From NCBI RefSeq assembly GCF_007827815.1, contig NZ_VITH01000011.1, positions 1 through 64,000 of the forward strand: a stretch of 64,000 nucleotides of DNA. Reading direction: 5' to 3'. Below the pieces are notes generated by a model, which was not told where the DNA came from, ran no database searches, and worked only from the letters and a program-made list of their open reading frames with translations. This DNA comes from Azospirillum brasilense. GTDB lineage: Bacteria; Pseudomonadota; Alphaproteobacteria; Azospirillales; Azospirillaceae. Below, piece after piece: positions 51,301-58,720 of the stretch (position 1 is its first letter; every line of letters begins with the position of its first letter). Made by a program: the position numbers and the translations under genes.

Positions 51301-51856
51301 CTCCGTCCGCCTGCTCGACAACAAGCCGGAGGACGCGTTGCGCGCGCTGGAGCTGTCCAACGTTCCGAACCTGCCGGCGGATCTGGTGGGCGAGCGCCGC
51401 CTGATGCAGGCCAAGGCGCTGGCCGAACTGGGCCGCGGCGACGAGGCGCTGCTGCTGCTGGCCGAGGACGACAGCAAGCCGGCCAACTCGCTGCGGGTGG
51501 ACATCGCGTGGCGTGCCCAGAAATGGGAGGCCGCGGCCTTCGCGCTGAACAAGCTGATCGGTGCGCCGCCGCCGCCGACCCAGCCGATCAACCCGGCGAC
51601 CTCGCAGCTCGTCCTGAATCGCGCGGTGGCGCTGGCCCTGGCGGGTGACGGCACGAACCTGAACCTGCTGCGCAAGGAATTCGGCTCGGCGATGACCAAC
51701 GGTCCCGACGCCGACGCCTTCCGCGTGCTGACCCGGCCGGAGCAGGCGCTCGGCCTGATCGACGTCAACACCGTCCGCTCCCGCGTCGCCGAGGTGGACG
51801 TGTTCCAGAAGTTCCTGAAGAACTACCGCGGCAAGCAGAGCGCGGCGATCAACTAG
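48365..51856 (+). CDS. Large exported protein with AMIN-like and TPR regions
   Basis: The function is unknown. The 1163-residue product has a signal peptide (cleavage near AWA-VD, residue 33). Two related beta-rich modules (about 40-135 and 172-270) carry the pattern R-FDW...Y...-L-V-F and recall AMIN domains. Ala/Pro-rich linkers and a third beta region (about 365-520) follow, then a helical TPR-like solenoid (about 580-1150, with repeated ALEQL, ARFYLANGFGQEA, AQKWEAAAFAL motifs). ATG 48365 with AGGAG is used over GTG 48356. It overlaps the motB operon, so a periplasmic flagellar role is likely. Confidence 0.78.
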   Translation: MGRGGAHRRWLSGFVAATAVLAAQVAVPPAAWAVDVPVRAATHKTFGRMVFDWPRQTGYSASVEGNTLVVRFDEPINAALDRTVAALPGYLSGVRIGGDGKTVTFDLKRPVTLKSFRNGNAVALDLTPAAEAPAQAQAQTQAPVPAPAQTQAPAAAAKTEPPPAAAPARSAGRVTVSAADTPDQSRLSFTWPEGANYTLRRDGASATLLFDRNGTADLAPVGKTALRNIQNVEQFRQANGALAVTFAVPQDAEIKDSKSGRSVVIDVQNPGTRAGLPTADTANAAPPSGATTTTVRPPSATAAAPPPATATPPAATPPAARPATASPPKEVAAAPAPAKAEATKPEAAKPETAKPDPAKAEPQGPTLVFDAGGPASIAVYPRAGHLYIVFDKPLPIGAGKAVGTGAGTVGAIEPVPATGGSAFRTRIGPLVWPKIERQGTSWKITPTSRLTGTPPFELKIDPEPDFLLGARLLVRAADAATVVTLSDPDVGDRLQVVPLPVPGNAIPESHRYADLELLPSYQGVVVRPIADAITVRPVKEGVEVTAAGGLHLSPMADAGSRPAAPAQTASLPPRPSPGGASNTLTPPTDPKPVPSGRRLFDLPAWKKGDLDHYTEARQNLQLNIVNAPDSERPRAQLDLARFYLANGFGQEAIGMMDVLQEAQPDLEGWPEFRALRGAARFLAGNTDAAAEDFAHPNLANNGEAALWRAAIAADRNDWPAAQAGFKAAAPILNSYPDPILTKLATRAAEAALKTGDAPFAKRLLDRIVERGGTDAEERPDVQYLRGLYYAQTNEPERALEQLTASYNSLDRYYRAKAGLALVNLQLAEGRMSPPAAAERLAGLTFTWRGDELEMQIRQRMGEVLIAAGQYADGFNAMKETAALVADTPRAEEITREMSRIFADLYKDGAQKLPTIEALQLYDQFRELTPVGEAGDEVIRQLAERLISVDLLNRAADLLQHQVEYRLSGEDKARVGTRLASVRLLDNKPEDALRALELSNVPNLPADLVGERRLMQAKALAELGRGDEALLLLAEDDSKPANSLRVDIAWRAQKWEAAAFALNKLIGAPPPPTQPINPATSQLVLNRAVALALAGDGTNLNLLRKEFGSAMTNGPDADAFRVLTRPEQALGLIDVNTVRSRVAEVDVFQKFLKNYRGKQSAAIN

Positions 51857-51936
51857 GTCCCTCTCCGGATTCGACCGGCGCGGGAGGTTGTGGTAGGGTT
51901 TTGCATCGCAATGCATGCGTCCCAGGGGATTCGGTG

Positions 51937-52122
51937 ATGGATCGCGAATCGGAAATCCTGTCGAAGCTCGATCAGCTCATCGATATGCAGCATGCCACTC
52001 AGGGCGACATCCGCGAGTTGAAGGGGCAGATGTCCATCATGCTGATGTGGCTGCAGTCCATGGATCAGCGTTTTTCGGCGCTGATGGCGCCGGTCAATCC
52101 ACCGCGCAAGCCCGCAGCCTGA
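51937..52122 (+). CDS. Small coiled-coil protein of unknown function
   Basis: I do not recognise a family. The 61-residue product is one amphipathic helix (ESEILSKLDQLIDMQHATQGDIRELKGQMSIMLMWLQSMDQRF) with a short Pro tail, suited to oligomerise. ATG 51937 follows AGGGGAT at good spacing; the frame extends to 51901 with no support. It is followed at once by a strong terminator, which supports its being a real transcription unit end. Confidence 0.6.
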   Translation: MDRESEILSKLDQLIDMQHATQGDIRELKGQMSIMLMWLQSMDQRFSALMAPVNPPRKPAA

Positions 52123-52138
52123 CCTTCTCCCAATCACG

Positions 52139-52170
52139 AAAAAGCCCCTTCCGTTGGGAAGGGGCTTTTT
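52139..52170. terminator. Bidirectional terminator between the small gene and kup
   Basis: GCCCCTTCC (52144-52152) pairs perfectly with GGAAGGGGC (52157-52165), loop GTTG, with AAAAA before (52139-52143) and TTTTT after (52166-52170). It serves both convergent transcripts. Confidence 0.9.
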
Positions 52171-52191
52171 CCATGAATACGACGGCGGGTG

Positions 52192-52220
52192 TCAGAGCTG
52201 GACCTTTCAGAGCTGGACCT
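52192..52220 (-). repeat. 15-bp tandem duplication across the kup stop codon
   Basis: TCAGAGCTGGACCT occurs at 52192-52205 and 52207-52220, period 15. Read on the kup strand it repeats the codons for VQL and the TGA, so the second stop is in frame behind the first. Confidence 0.85.
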
Positions 52221-54105
52221 GGGTGCCCAGTTCGACCACGCGGTTCGGCGGGATCTTGAAGAAGTCGGTGGCGCTGACCGCGGTGCGCGACATCACGACG
52301 AACAGCTTCTCCCGCCATTGGGCCATCTGCGGGTTGATGCGGGGGATCAGCGTCTCGCGGCCGAGGAAGAAGGAGGTCGTCATCACGTCGAACTCCAGCC
52401 CGAACGCCTTGCACAGCCGCAGCGCCTTGGGGATGTTCGGTTCCTGCGAGAAGCCGTAGCGCACCGTCAGGCGGTAGAAGCCGTCGGCCAGCCCCTCCAG
52501 GACGACGCGCTCCTTGGCCGGAACGCGGGGCACGTCCTCGACCATCACGGTCAGGAAGACGATGCGCTCGTGCATCACCTGATTGTGCTTCAGGTTGTGC
52601 AGCAGGGCGATCGGCACCGTGTCGGCGCTGGAGGTCAGGAAGATCGCCGTGCCCTTCACCCGCTGGATGTCGGAGGACTTGGCGTGTCGCTTGACGAAGC
52701 CGTCCAGCGGCAGGGAATCCTCGGCCAGCCGGCGGTTCAGCACGGCGCGGCCGCGGCGCCAGGTGGACATCAGGCCCAGAGTCACCGCGGCGATGACCAG
52801 CGGCACCCAGCCGCCGTGCGGGATCTTCACCGCGTTGGCGAGGAACAGCGCCAGATCGACGCTGAGGAACAGCGCGCCCAGCGCCAGACAGGCCGGCAGG
52901 CTCCAGCCCCAGCGGCGGTGCGCCACGACCAGCGCCAGGATGGTGGTGATGACCATGTCGCCGGTCACCGCGATGCCGTAGGCGGTCGCCAGCCGGCTGG
53001 AGGACTCGAACCACAGGACCAGCCCGATCACCGCGAACAGCAGGCCCCAGTTGGCGCGCGGGATGTAGATCTGCCCGCCTTCCTCCTGCGAGGTGTGGCG
53101 GATGTCCAGCCGCGGGCACAGGCCGAGCTGCACCGCCTGCCGGGTCAGCGAGAAGACGCCGGAGATCACCGCCTGGCTGGCGATCACCGCCGCGCAGGTC
53201 GACAGCAGGATCATCGGGTAGAGGCCCCATTCCGGCACCAGCAGGTAGAAGGGGCTGCGCACCGCCGTGGGGTCGCTCAGCAGCAGGGCGCACTGGCCGA
53301 GGTAGTTCAGCAGCAGCGCGGGCAGCACCACGGCCAGCCACGCCACCTTGATGGGGCGGCGGCCGAAATGGCCCATGTCGGCGTAGAGCGCCTCGCCCCC
53401 GGTGACCGCCAGAACGACGGCGCCCAGCACCAGGAAGCCGATCCAGCCGTTCGAGGCGAAGAAACGGACGGCGTGGCGCGGGTCGAGCGCGGCCAGGACC
53501 TGGGGCTCCTTGACCAGCTCGATCAGTCCGAGCAGGCCCAGCGTGGCGAACCACGCGACCATGATCGGACCGAACAGCCGGCCGACCTTCTCGGTGCCGT
53601 GGCTCTGGATTCCGAACAGGGCGATCAGGATGCCGACGGTCACCGGCACCACGACCCGCTCCAGCGCCGGCTGCGCCACCTCCAGCCCCTCCACCGCGGA
53701 GAGGACGGAAATGGCCGGGGTGATCATGCCGTCGCCATAGAACAGGGCGGCGCCGAACAGCCCCATCGCCATCAGGCCGGACAGCCGCCCGGTGGAATCG
53801 GGCCGGCTGTTGGTCGCCAGCGCCAGCAGGGCCAGGATGCCGCCTTCGCCCTTGTTGTCGGCGCGCATGACGAACAGCACGTATTTCACCGTGACCACGA
53901 GCACCAACGCCCAGAAGACCATGGACATGATGCCGAGGATGTTCTGCGGCGTCAGGGCGAGTCCATGCTCCGGCGAGAAGCATTCGCGCAGCGTGTAGAG
54001 CGGGCTGGTGCCGATGTCGCCGTAAACGACGCCAAGCGCACCGAGGGTGAGCGCGGCCAGCCTGCCCTTGTCGGGTGCCGCGGCTTTCAGGGTGGTGTCT
54101 GACAT
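52207..54105 (-). CDS. kup: Low-affinity potassium transport protein Kup
   Basis: Kup takes up K+ with protons. The 632-residue protein opens with LGVVYGDIGTSPLYTLRE, the family signature, then about twelve membrane segments (residues about 15-450) with GEALYADMGHFGRRPIKVAW. A cytoplasmic C-terminal domain ends RVVELGTQVQL. ATG 54105 is the family start. It lies on the minus strand after fliP, with 203 bases between and presumably its own promoter. It is not a flagellar gene. Confidence 0.95.
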   Translation of the reverse strand: MSDTTLKAAAPDKGRLAALTLGALGVVYGDIGTSPLYTLRECFSPEHGLALTPQNILGIMSMVFWALVLVVTVKYVLFVMRADNKGEGGILALLALATNSRPDSTGRLSGLMAMGLFGAALFYGDGMITPAISVLSAVEGLEVAQPALERVVVPVTVGILIALFGIQSHGTEKVGRLFGPIMVAWFATLGLLGLIELVKEPQVLAALDPRHAVRFFASNGWIGFLVLGAVVLAVTGGEALYADMGHFGRRPIKVAWLAVVLPALLLNYLGQCALLLSDPTAVRSPFYLLVPEWGLYPMILLSTCAAVIASQAVISGVFSLTRQAVQLGLCPRLDIRHTSQEEGGQIYIPRANWGLLFAVIGLVLWFESSSRLATAYGIAVTGDMVITTILALVVAHRRWGWSLPACLALGALFLSVDLALFLANAVKIPHGGWVPLVIAAVTLGLMSTWRRGRAVLNRRLAEDSLPLDGFVKRHAKSSDIQRVKGTAIFLTSSADTVPIALLHNLKHNQVMHERIVFLTVMVEDVPRVPAKERVVLEGLADGFYRLTVRYGFSQEPNIPKALRLCKAFGLEFDVMTTSFFLGRETLIPRINPQMAQWREKLFVVMSRTAVSATDFFKIPPNRVVELGTQVQL

Positions 54106-54308
54106 GTGGGACGTCGAGGAGGTCCGTTGGGAGTCCGAGCGGGGGACGAGAAAGCCACAAGCTGCGGGTACGGCGGCGGTCGGTGCGCTCGCGCAGGCCG
54201 ATCCTCTTACGCTCTTCCCGGATCCGATACTAGCGCAAGCCGATGCGCCCGTCCGCAGGCCGTTTCACCTGCGACGATCTGGGCCATCGGCAATCCGAAC
54301 TCCGGCCC

Positions 54309-55082
54309 CTACAGCGTGCCGAAGCTGCGGGCCAGCGACCCGGCGATCAGGTACCAGCCATCGACCAGCACGAAGAAGATGATCTTGAACGGGATCGCCA
54401 CCATGGTCGGCGGCAGCATCATCATGCCCATCGACATCAGGATGGACGACACCACCATGTCGATGATCAGGAAGGGCAGGAACAGCAGGAAGCCGATCTC
54501 GAAGGCCCGCTTGATCTCCGAGATCATGAAGGCGGGGACCAGGACGTGCAGCGGGGTCTGCTCGGCGTCGGTCACGTTCTCGATGCGCGCCATGTCCATG
54601 AACAGGCGCAGGTCCTTCTCGCTGGTGTGCTTCAGCATGAACTCGCGCAGCGGGGCGACCGTGCGGCGGAACGCCTCCGTCTCGTCGATGTCCTGGTTGA
54701 TCAGCGGCTGGATGCCCTGGTTGTAGGACCGCTCGAACACCGGGGCCATCACGAAGAAGGTCAGGAAGACCGCCAGCGACATCAGCACCGTGTTCGGCGG
54801 CACCTGCTGGATGCCCAGCGCCGAGCGCAGGAAGGACAGGACGATCACAATGCGCGTGAAGGCCGTCATCATGATCAGGATCGACGGCGCCAGCGACAGC
54901 ACGGTGATCAGCGCGACCATCTGGACGATGCGTCCGGTGGTCGATCCCCCGGCGTCGCCCAGGTCGAAGGTCATGCTCTGCGCCAGCGCCGGCCCGGCGG
55001 CCAGCGCGCCGGCGATGCCGACCGCCAGCGCCAGCAGACCGGCGACCGCCAGCCGCCTCGTCGCGCCGGTGCCGGTCGTCAT
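54309..55082 (-). CDS. fliP: Flagellar type III export gate protein FliP
   Basis: FliP forms the export gate with FliQ and FliR. The 257-residue precursor has a cleavable signal (about 1-35, LALAVGIAGALAAGPALAQS), then the family segments SLAPSILIMMTAFTRIVIVLSFLRSALG, PLREFMLKHT and LVPAFMISEIKRAFEIGFLLFLPFLIIDMVVSSILMSMGM. ATG 55082 overlaps the fliO stop (ATGA). The open frame extends to 55520 in a shadow register. fliQ and fliR are on the other strand downstream of flgB. Confidence 0.96.
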   Translation of the reverse strand: MTTGTGATRRLAVAGLLALAVGIAGALAAGPALAQSMTFDLGDAGGSTTGRIVQMVALITVLSLAPSILIMMTAFTRIVIVLSFLRSALGIQQVPPNTVLMSLAVFLTFFVMAPVFERSYNQGIQPLINQDIDETEAFRRTVAPLREFMLKHTSEKDLRLFMDMARIENVTDAEQTPLHVLVPAFMISEIKRAFEIGFLLFLPFLIIDMVVSSILMSMGMMMLPPTMVAIPFKIIFFVLVDGWYLIAGSLARSFGTL

Positions 55083-55438
55083 GACCGGTCTCCCGCCGAC
55101 GGCAGGGGAGCGGGGCCCGTCGGGCGGGGCGGGGCCGGCGGCGGGGCGGAAGCCTCGGCCAGCGCGCCCTGGAAGCCGCCGCGCGGCGTCTGGTCGACCA
55201 CCTGGTCGCCGAAGGCGCTCAGCAGCAGCAGATGCTCGCGGTCGTCGCGGCGGACCAGCACCAGCCGGCGCTTGCCGTCGAGCGGCAGCACCTCGACCAC
55301 GCCCAGCCGGCGCTGGCGCCCGGACGTGGCGGTCATGCCGCCGAAGCCGATGCGGCGCATCACCCAGGCCACCAGCACGATCAGCGCGATGACGAAGGCG
55401 AGGGCGAGAACGAATTGGATGTACTGGTCGAGGCCCAT
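55079..55438 (-). CDS. fliO: Flagellar biosynthesis protein FliO
   Basis: FliO stabilises FliP during gate assembly. The 119-residue product has an N-terminal membrane helix (about 6-27, YIQFVLALAFVIALIVLVAWVM) and a small cytoplasmic domain with RLGVVEVLPLDGKRRLVLVRRDDREHLLLL, typical of FliO, plus a Pro-rich tail. It ends in overlap with fliP. Confidence 0.88.
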   Translation of the reverse strand: MGLDQYIQFVLALAFVIALIVLVAWVMRRIGFGGMTATSGRQRRLGVVEVLPLDGKRRLVLVRRDDREHLLLLSAFGDQVVDQTPRGGFQGALAEASAPPPAPPRPTGPAPLPSAGDRS

Positions 55439-55446
55439 GGATCAGG

Positions 55447-55824
55447 TCAGCTCTGTCGGGACGGCGTGGCCGGCGGGTCGGGCGGAAGGTCGCCGGGCGC
55501 GGCGGTGGTGCCGCGGCCATAGGCGGCGCTGGCGCGCTGGCGCGCGGTGTGGGGGTCGTGGCGTCCCTCGGTCGCGGCGGCCAGCGTCTCCCTCTGGCGG
55601 GTCAGCGCGGACGCGACGGCGTCCAGGGTCGGCAGCAGGCGCTCCAGGGCGGCGGCCAGTTCGGCGTCGCCGCGGGCCGACTGCGCCTCGGCGCACAGGG
55701 CGGCGACGCGGGTGTCGAGCCCGGTGAGGTCCGCGGCCAGCCCGGCCTCCATCTGGTCGCGGGTGTCCTCGAGCGCGGCGGCCAGCGCCTGGATGTCATG
55801 GAGGAGGGTGGCGGTGCCGGTCAT
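55447..55824 (-). CDS. Coiled-coil protein of unknown function in the fliO-fliP operon
   Basis: I cannot assign a family. The 125-residue product is mostly helical (LLHDIQALAAALEDTRDQMEAGL, then LAAALERLLPTLDAVASALTRQRETL) with a Pro-rich tail. It overlaps the upstream FlhB-tail gene by 4 bases and is 8 bases before fliO, so it belongs to this operon. A chaperone or export-linked role is only a guess from context. Confidence 0.6.
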   Translation of the reverse strand: MTGTATLLHDIQALAAALEDTRDQMEAGLAADLTGLDTRVAALCAEAQSARGDAELAAALERLLPTLDAVASALTRQRETLAAATEGRHDPHTARQRASAAYGRGTTAAPGDLPPDPPATPSRQS

Positions 55825-56147
55825 GGGACCTCTCCGGCGGCCGGTTCGGCCGAGGGCGGCAGCGTGCCGTTGGCGCGGTAGACGTAGGCGAGGATCTCGG
55901 CCACGGCGGCGATGGCCTCGATGGGGATTTCCGAGTCGATGTCCACCGCCGACAGGATCTGCACGAGGTCGGCGTCCTCGCGCACCTTCACGCCGTTGGC
56001 GAAGGCCAGTTCCAGGATCTGCTCGGCCACATGGCCCTTGCCGGTGGCGACCACGCGGGGCAGGGACTGGTCGCCCAGCTCATACTTCAACGCGACCGCG
56101 ACGGGCCGGTTGGGGAGGGGGCGGTGGTTCGGAGTCGGCTCGGACAA
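55821..56147 (-). CDS. FlhB C-terminal-domain paralogue (FhlB-like) without NPTH
   Basis: The 108-residue product matches the cytoplasmic C-terminal domain of FlhB/EscU from about residue 15: PVAVALKYELGDQSLPRVVATGKGHVAEQILELA, followed by NGVKVREDADLVQIL and IPIEAIAAVAEILAYVYRAN. The NPTH autocleavage motif is absent, and so are the membrane segments. Such FlhB-tail proteins can replace the cleaved FlhB fragment in Salmonella. The start is TTG 56147 with AGGAG 5 bases upstream. It heads the fliO-fliP operon and is divergent from flgB. Confidence 0.83.
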   Translation of the reverse strand: MSEPTPNHRPLPNRPVAVALKYELGDQSLPRVVATGKGHVAEQILELAFANGVKVREDADLVQILSAVDIDSEIPIEAIAAVAEILAYVYRANGTLPPSAEPAAGEVP

Positions 56148-56194
56148 GGGGCTCCTGCCGGATGGCCTGTATCGATGGGCGTATCCTGGCGGAA

Positions 56195-56214
56195 CATGCT
56201 TAACGAAGCATGAA
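56195..56214. promoter_or_regulatory. Palindrome with a TTAA-N7-TGAA element, flgB upstream region
   Basis: CATGCTT (56195-56201) and AAGCATG (56206-56212) form a perfect 7-bp inverted repeat around AACG. Across it lies TTAA-N7-TGAA (56200-56214), seven of eight to the CtrA box. It sits between the divergent FlhB-tail gene and flgB. Confidence 0.38.
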
Positions 56215-56271
56215 GCTCAAGCGTGACAGCGGAGGGCAATGCGGTGCCCGTGGCCGGCGTGATGGGTGGGA

Positions 56272-56286
56272 TTCATCTTTGATTAA
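56272..56286 (+). promoter_or_regulatory. Near-consensus CtrA box upstream of flgB
   Basis: TTCA (56272-56275), seven bases, TTAA (56283-56286), continued by CTG; seven of eight to consensus, 100 bases before the flgB ATG. Confidence 0.38.
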
Positions 56287-56385
56287 CTGAAACGGCGGAA
56301 GATCGGAATGCTGTGATGCATCCCGCCCGCCCTGGTGCGCGCCTTTGCGCGCCCGGGCGGCAGGCCCTCAGACCGGAACCCGGCG

Positions 56386-56790
56386 ATGAATCTCGAAAAC
56401 CTCGGCCTCTTCAAGCTGATGTCGCGCAAGATGGGCTGGCTGACCGAACGCCAGAACGTGATCGCGGCGAACATCGCGAACGCCGACACGCCGGATTACA
56501 AGGGCCGGGACCTGAAGCCCTTCACCTTCCGCGACGCCCTGTCCGACAGCCGCCGCCTCCAGCCCAGCGCGACCAACGCCTCGCATCTCCAGGGGACGCG
56601 CGGCGCGGGCGGGCTGAACCAGGAGCAGCGCCAGCGCAACCCCTACGAGACGTCGCCGGACGGCAACACCGTGGTCCTGGAAGAGCAGATGCTGAAGCAG
56701 GGCCAGACCGGCATGGACTTCCAGACGATCACGAACCTCTACAAGAAGCAGGTCAACCTGATCCGCTCCTCCATCCGCAGCGGCGGTTAA
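56386..56790 (+). CDS. flgB: Flagellar proximal rod protein FlgB
   Basis: FlgB is the base rod protein. The 134-residue product starts MNLENLGLFKLMSRKMGWLTERQNVIAANIANADTPDYKGRDLKPF, carrying the rod motif ANIANADTPDYK, and ends with the helix FQTITNLYKKQVNLIRSSIRSG. ATG 56386 is chosen over a frame extension to 56335. It is the first gene of flgB-flgC-fliE-fliQ-fliR-flhB-cckA. Confidence 0.95.
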   Translation: MNLENLGLFKLMSRKMGWLTERQNVIAANIANADTPDYKGRDLKPFTFRDALSDSRRLQPSATNASHLQGTRGAGGLNQEQRQRNPYETSPDGNTVVLEEQMLKQGQTGMDFQTITNLYKKQVNLIRSSIRSGG

Positions 56791-56824
56791 GGAACGGCGG
56801 GGGTCGGGCAGAAGGAGGCGGAAC

Positions 56825-57235
56825 ATGGATCTCTACACGTCGATGGCGGTGTCCGCGTCCGGCATGAAGGCGCAGGGCACGCGCCTGAAGACCATCGCGG
56901 AAAATCTGGCCAACGCCAACACGACGGCGGAAACGCCGGGCGATCTGCCCTACCGGCGCAAGGTCGTGATGTTCCAGAACGCCCTGGACCGCCAGATGGG
57001 GATCGATCTCGTCCGCGTCGCCAAGATCGACGTCGACAAGAAGGACTTCGAGCGGCGCTACGACCCCTCGCATCCGTCCGCGGACGCCGACGGCTACGTG
57101 CTGCTGCCCAACGTCAACTCGGTGGTCGAGGCGATGGACATGCGCGAGGCGCAGCGCTCTTACGAGGCCAACCTGTCGGCGGTGGACAGCGCCCGCCAGA
57201 TGCTGACCCGCACCATCGACATCCTCCGCGCCTGA
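56825..57235 (+). CDS. flgC: Flagellar proximal rod protein FlgC
   Basis: FlgC is a rod protein. The 136-residue product starts MDLYTSMAVSASGMKAQGTRL with the rod motif AENLANANTTAETPG, and ends with NSVVEAMDMREAQRSYEANLSAVDSARQMLTRTIDIL. AAGGAGG precedes the ATG. It is the usual size and order after flgB. Confidence 0.96.
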   Translation: MDLYTSMAVSASGMKAQGTRLKTIAENLANANTTAETPGDLPYRRKVVMFQNALDRQMGIDLVRVAKIDVDKKDFERRYDPSHPSADADGYVLLPNVNSVVEAMDMREAQRSYEANLSAVDSARQMLTRTIDILRA

Positions 57236-57272
57236 CGCCGCGACGCTTTTTTGAAGGAAGGACGCCCGTCCC

Positions 57273-57572
57273 ATGGTCAACCCGATCAACGCCGCCGCGG
57301 CCTACGCGAACACCGCCGCCTCCACGACCGGGCCGGGCATGGCCCCGCGCAACGGCGTCAGCTTCGGCGACGTGCTGGAGCAGACCGCCAAGGAGGTCAT
57401 CGGCGACCTGAAGCAGGGCGAGACGATGACCGCCAAGGCCGCCGTCGGGCAGGCCGACCTGACCGACGTGGTCCAGGCCGTCACCAACGCCGAGGTGACG
57501 CTGCAGACCGTCACCGCCGTGCGCGACAAGGTGCTGACGGCCTATCAGGAAATCCTGCGCATGCCGATCTGA
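57273..57572 (+). CDS. fliE: Flagellar hook-basal body complex protein FliE
   Basis: FliE joins the MS-ring to the rod. The 99-residue protein has the C-terminal family pattern VGQADLTDVVQAVTNAEVTLQTVTAVRDKVLTAYQEILRMPI. AAGGAAGGA lies before the ATG. It is third in the operon, as in most alphaproteobacteria. Confidence 0.94.
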   Translation: MVNPINAAAAYANTAASTTGPGMAPRNGVSFGDVLEQTAKEVIGDLKQGETMTAKAAVGQADLTDVVQAVTNAEVTLQTVTAVRDKVLTAYQEILRMPI

Positions 57573-57617
57573 CGGCGGCCGACGGACCCTGAGCACACGT
57601 GCCCTGAGCGAAGCATC

Positions 57618-57938
57618 ATGAGCGAAACCGACGTCATCGAGATCTGCCGGACCTCCATCGTCACGCTGGTGTTCGTGGTGGCGCCGGTGCTGGTCGCCAT
57701 GATGGTCGTCGGCACGGTGATCTCGGTGTTCCAGGCGGTCACCCAGATCAGCGAGCAGACTCTGGCCATGGTGCCAAAGGTCCTGCTGGTCTTCGGCCTG
57801 TCGATCCTGCTGATGCCCTTCATGCTGGGTGAACTGCGCTCCTTCTTCGAGCATGAGGTCGCCGACCGCATCGTCGCCATCGGCACCGGCGCCAACAGCG
57901 TCCCCAACGCCGGAAACCTGCCCGGCGGCGGCGGATGA
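57618..57938 (+). CDS. fliQ: Flagellar export gate protein FliQ
   Basis: FliQ contributes four copies to the export gate. The 106-residue protein has two membrane hairpin helices (about 16-38 and 52-75) and the family motif FQAVTQISEQTLAMVPKVL. It carries a Gly-rich C-terminal tail longer than in E. coli (89). Its stop overlaps the fliR start. Confidence 0.95.
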   Translation: MSETDVIEICRTSIVTLVFVVAPVLVAMMVVGTVISVFQAVTQISEQTLAMVPKVLLVFGLSILLMPFMLGELRSFFEHEVADRIVAIGTGANSVPNAGNLPGGGG

Positions 57939-58705
57939 ACCTGCTCCAGCAGTTTCTGGGCGACCAGATCTTCCTCTGGTTGCTGGTGTTCGCGCGCGTC
58001 GGGACGGCCTTCAGCATCATGCCGACCATCGGCGACGCCTTCGTCTCCGCCCGCACGCGCCTTCTCTTTTCCGTCGCGGTCAGCGTTCTGGTGGCGCCGG
58101 TGCTGGGCGACCGCATGCCGCCGATGCCCGACAACATCTTTCGCCTGTTCGTCCTGATCGCCGGGGAGGTGACCGTCGGCATCTTCATGGGCACCGTCGC
58201 GCGCCTGCTGATGGGCGCCCTGGAGGTGGCCGGGACGATCATCGCGCTGCAGTCCGGCCTGTCGAACGCCCAGATGTTCAACCCGGCCATGGCGTCGCAG
58301 GGGTCGCTGCCCGGCGCCCTCCTGGGGTGGCTGGGGCTGCTGCTGATCTTCATCACCAACCTGCACCATCTGCTGATCATGGCGGTGGTGGACAGCTATT
58401 CGACCTTCGCGCCGGGGGCGGCGATCCCCATCGACGACATGGCGAACGTGGTCGGGCAGCTGGTCGGCAAGTCCTTCGTGCTGGGCGTGCAGATGGCGGC
58501 GCCGTTCCTGATTTCGGGCATGCTGTTCGCGCTGGCGCTGGGGCTGCTGAACAAGCTGGCGCCGCAGATCCAGGTGTTCTTCCTGTTCACCTCGCTCCAG
58601 GTCGCGCTGGGGCTGTTCATGTTCGCCCTGACGCTGGCGGCGATGATGATGTTCTGGCTGACCCACTTCGAGGCCGCCTTCGTCGATTTCCTGAGACCGG
58701 GCTGA
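57935..58705 (+). CDS. fliR: Flagellar export gate protein FliR
   Basis: FliR completes the export gate with FliP and FliQ. The 256-residue protein has about six hydrophobic segments and family features FARVGTAFSIMPTIGDAFVSARTRLLFSVAVSVL, GEVTVGIFMGTVARLLMGALEVAGTIIALQSGLSNA and LGLLNKLAPQIQVFF. The ATG overlaps fliQ (ATGA). Length is standard. Confidence 0.95.
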   Translation: MNLLQQFLGDQIFLWLLVFARVGTAFSIMPTIGDAFVSARTRLLFSVAVSVLVAPVLGDRMPPMPDNIFRLFVLIAGEVTVGIFMGTVARLLMGALEVAGTIIALQSGLSNAQMFNPAMASQGSLPGALLGWLGLLLIFITNLHHLLIMAVVDSYSTFAPGAAIPIDDMANVVGQLVGKSFVLGVQMAAPFLISGMLFALALGLLNKLAPQIQVFFLFTSLQVALGLFMFALTLAAMMMFWLTHFEAAFVDFLRPG

Positions 58706-58720
58706 GCGGGGAGAGAACCG

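Noticed and set aside
48203..51916. A 1237-codon open frame on the minus strand
   Set aside because: It is the exact antisense of the TPR protein gene, which has a signal peptide and ribosome site. The minus-strand product is Arg/Gly/His-rich without domains.
56331..56350. Sigma54 promoter in front of flgB
   Set aside because: TGGTGCG...TTTGC is similar, but GG and GC are 11 bases apart instead of 10, and the -24 is poor.
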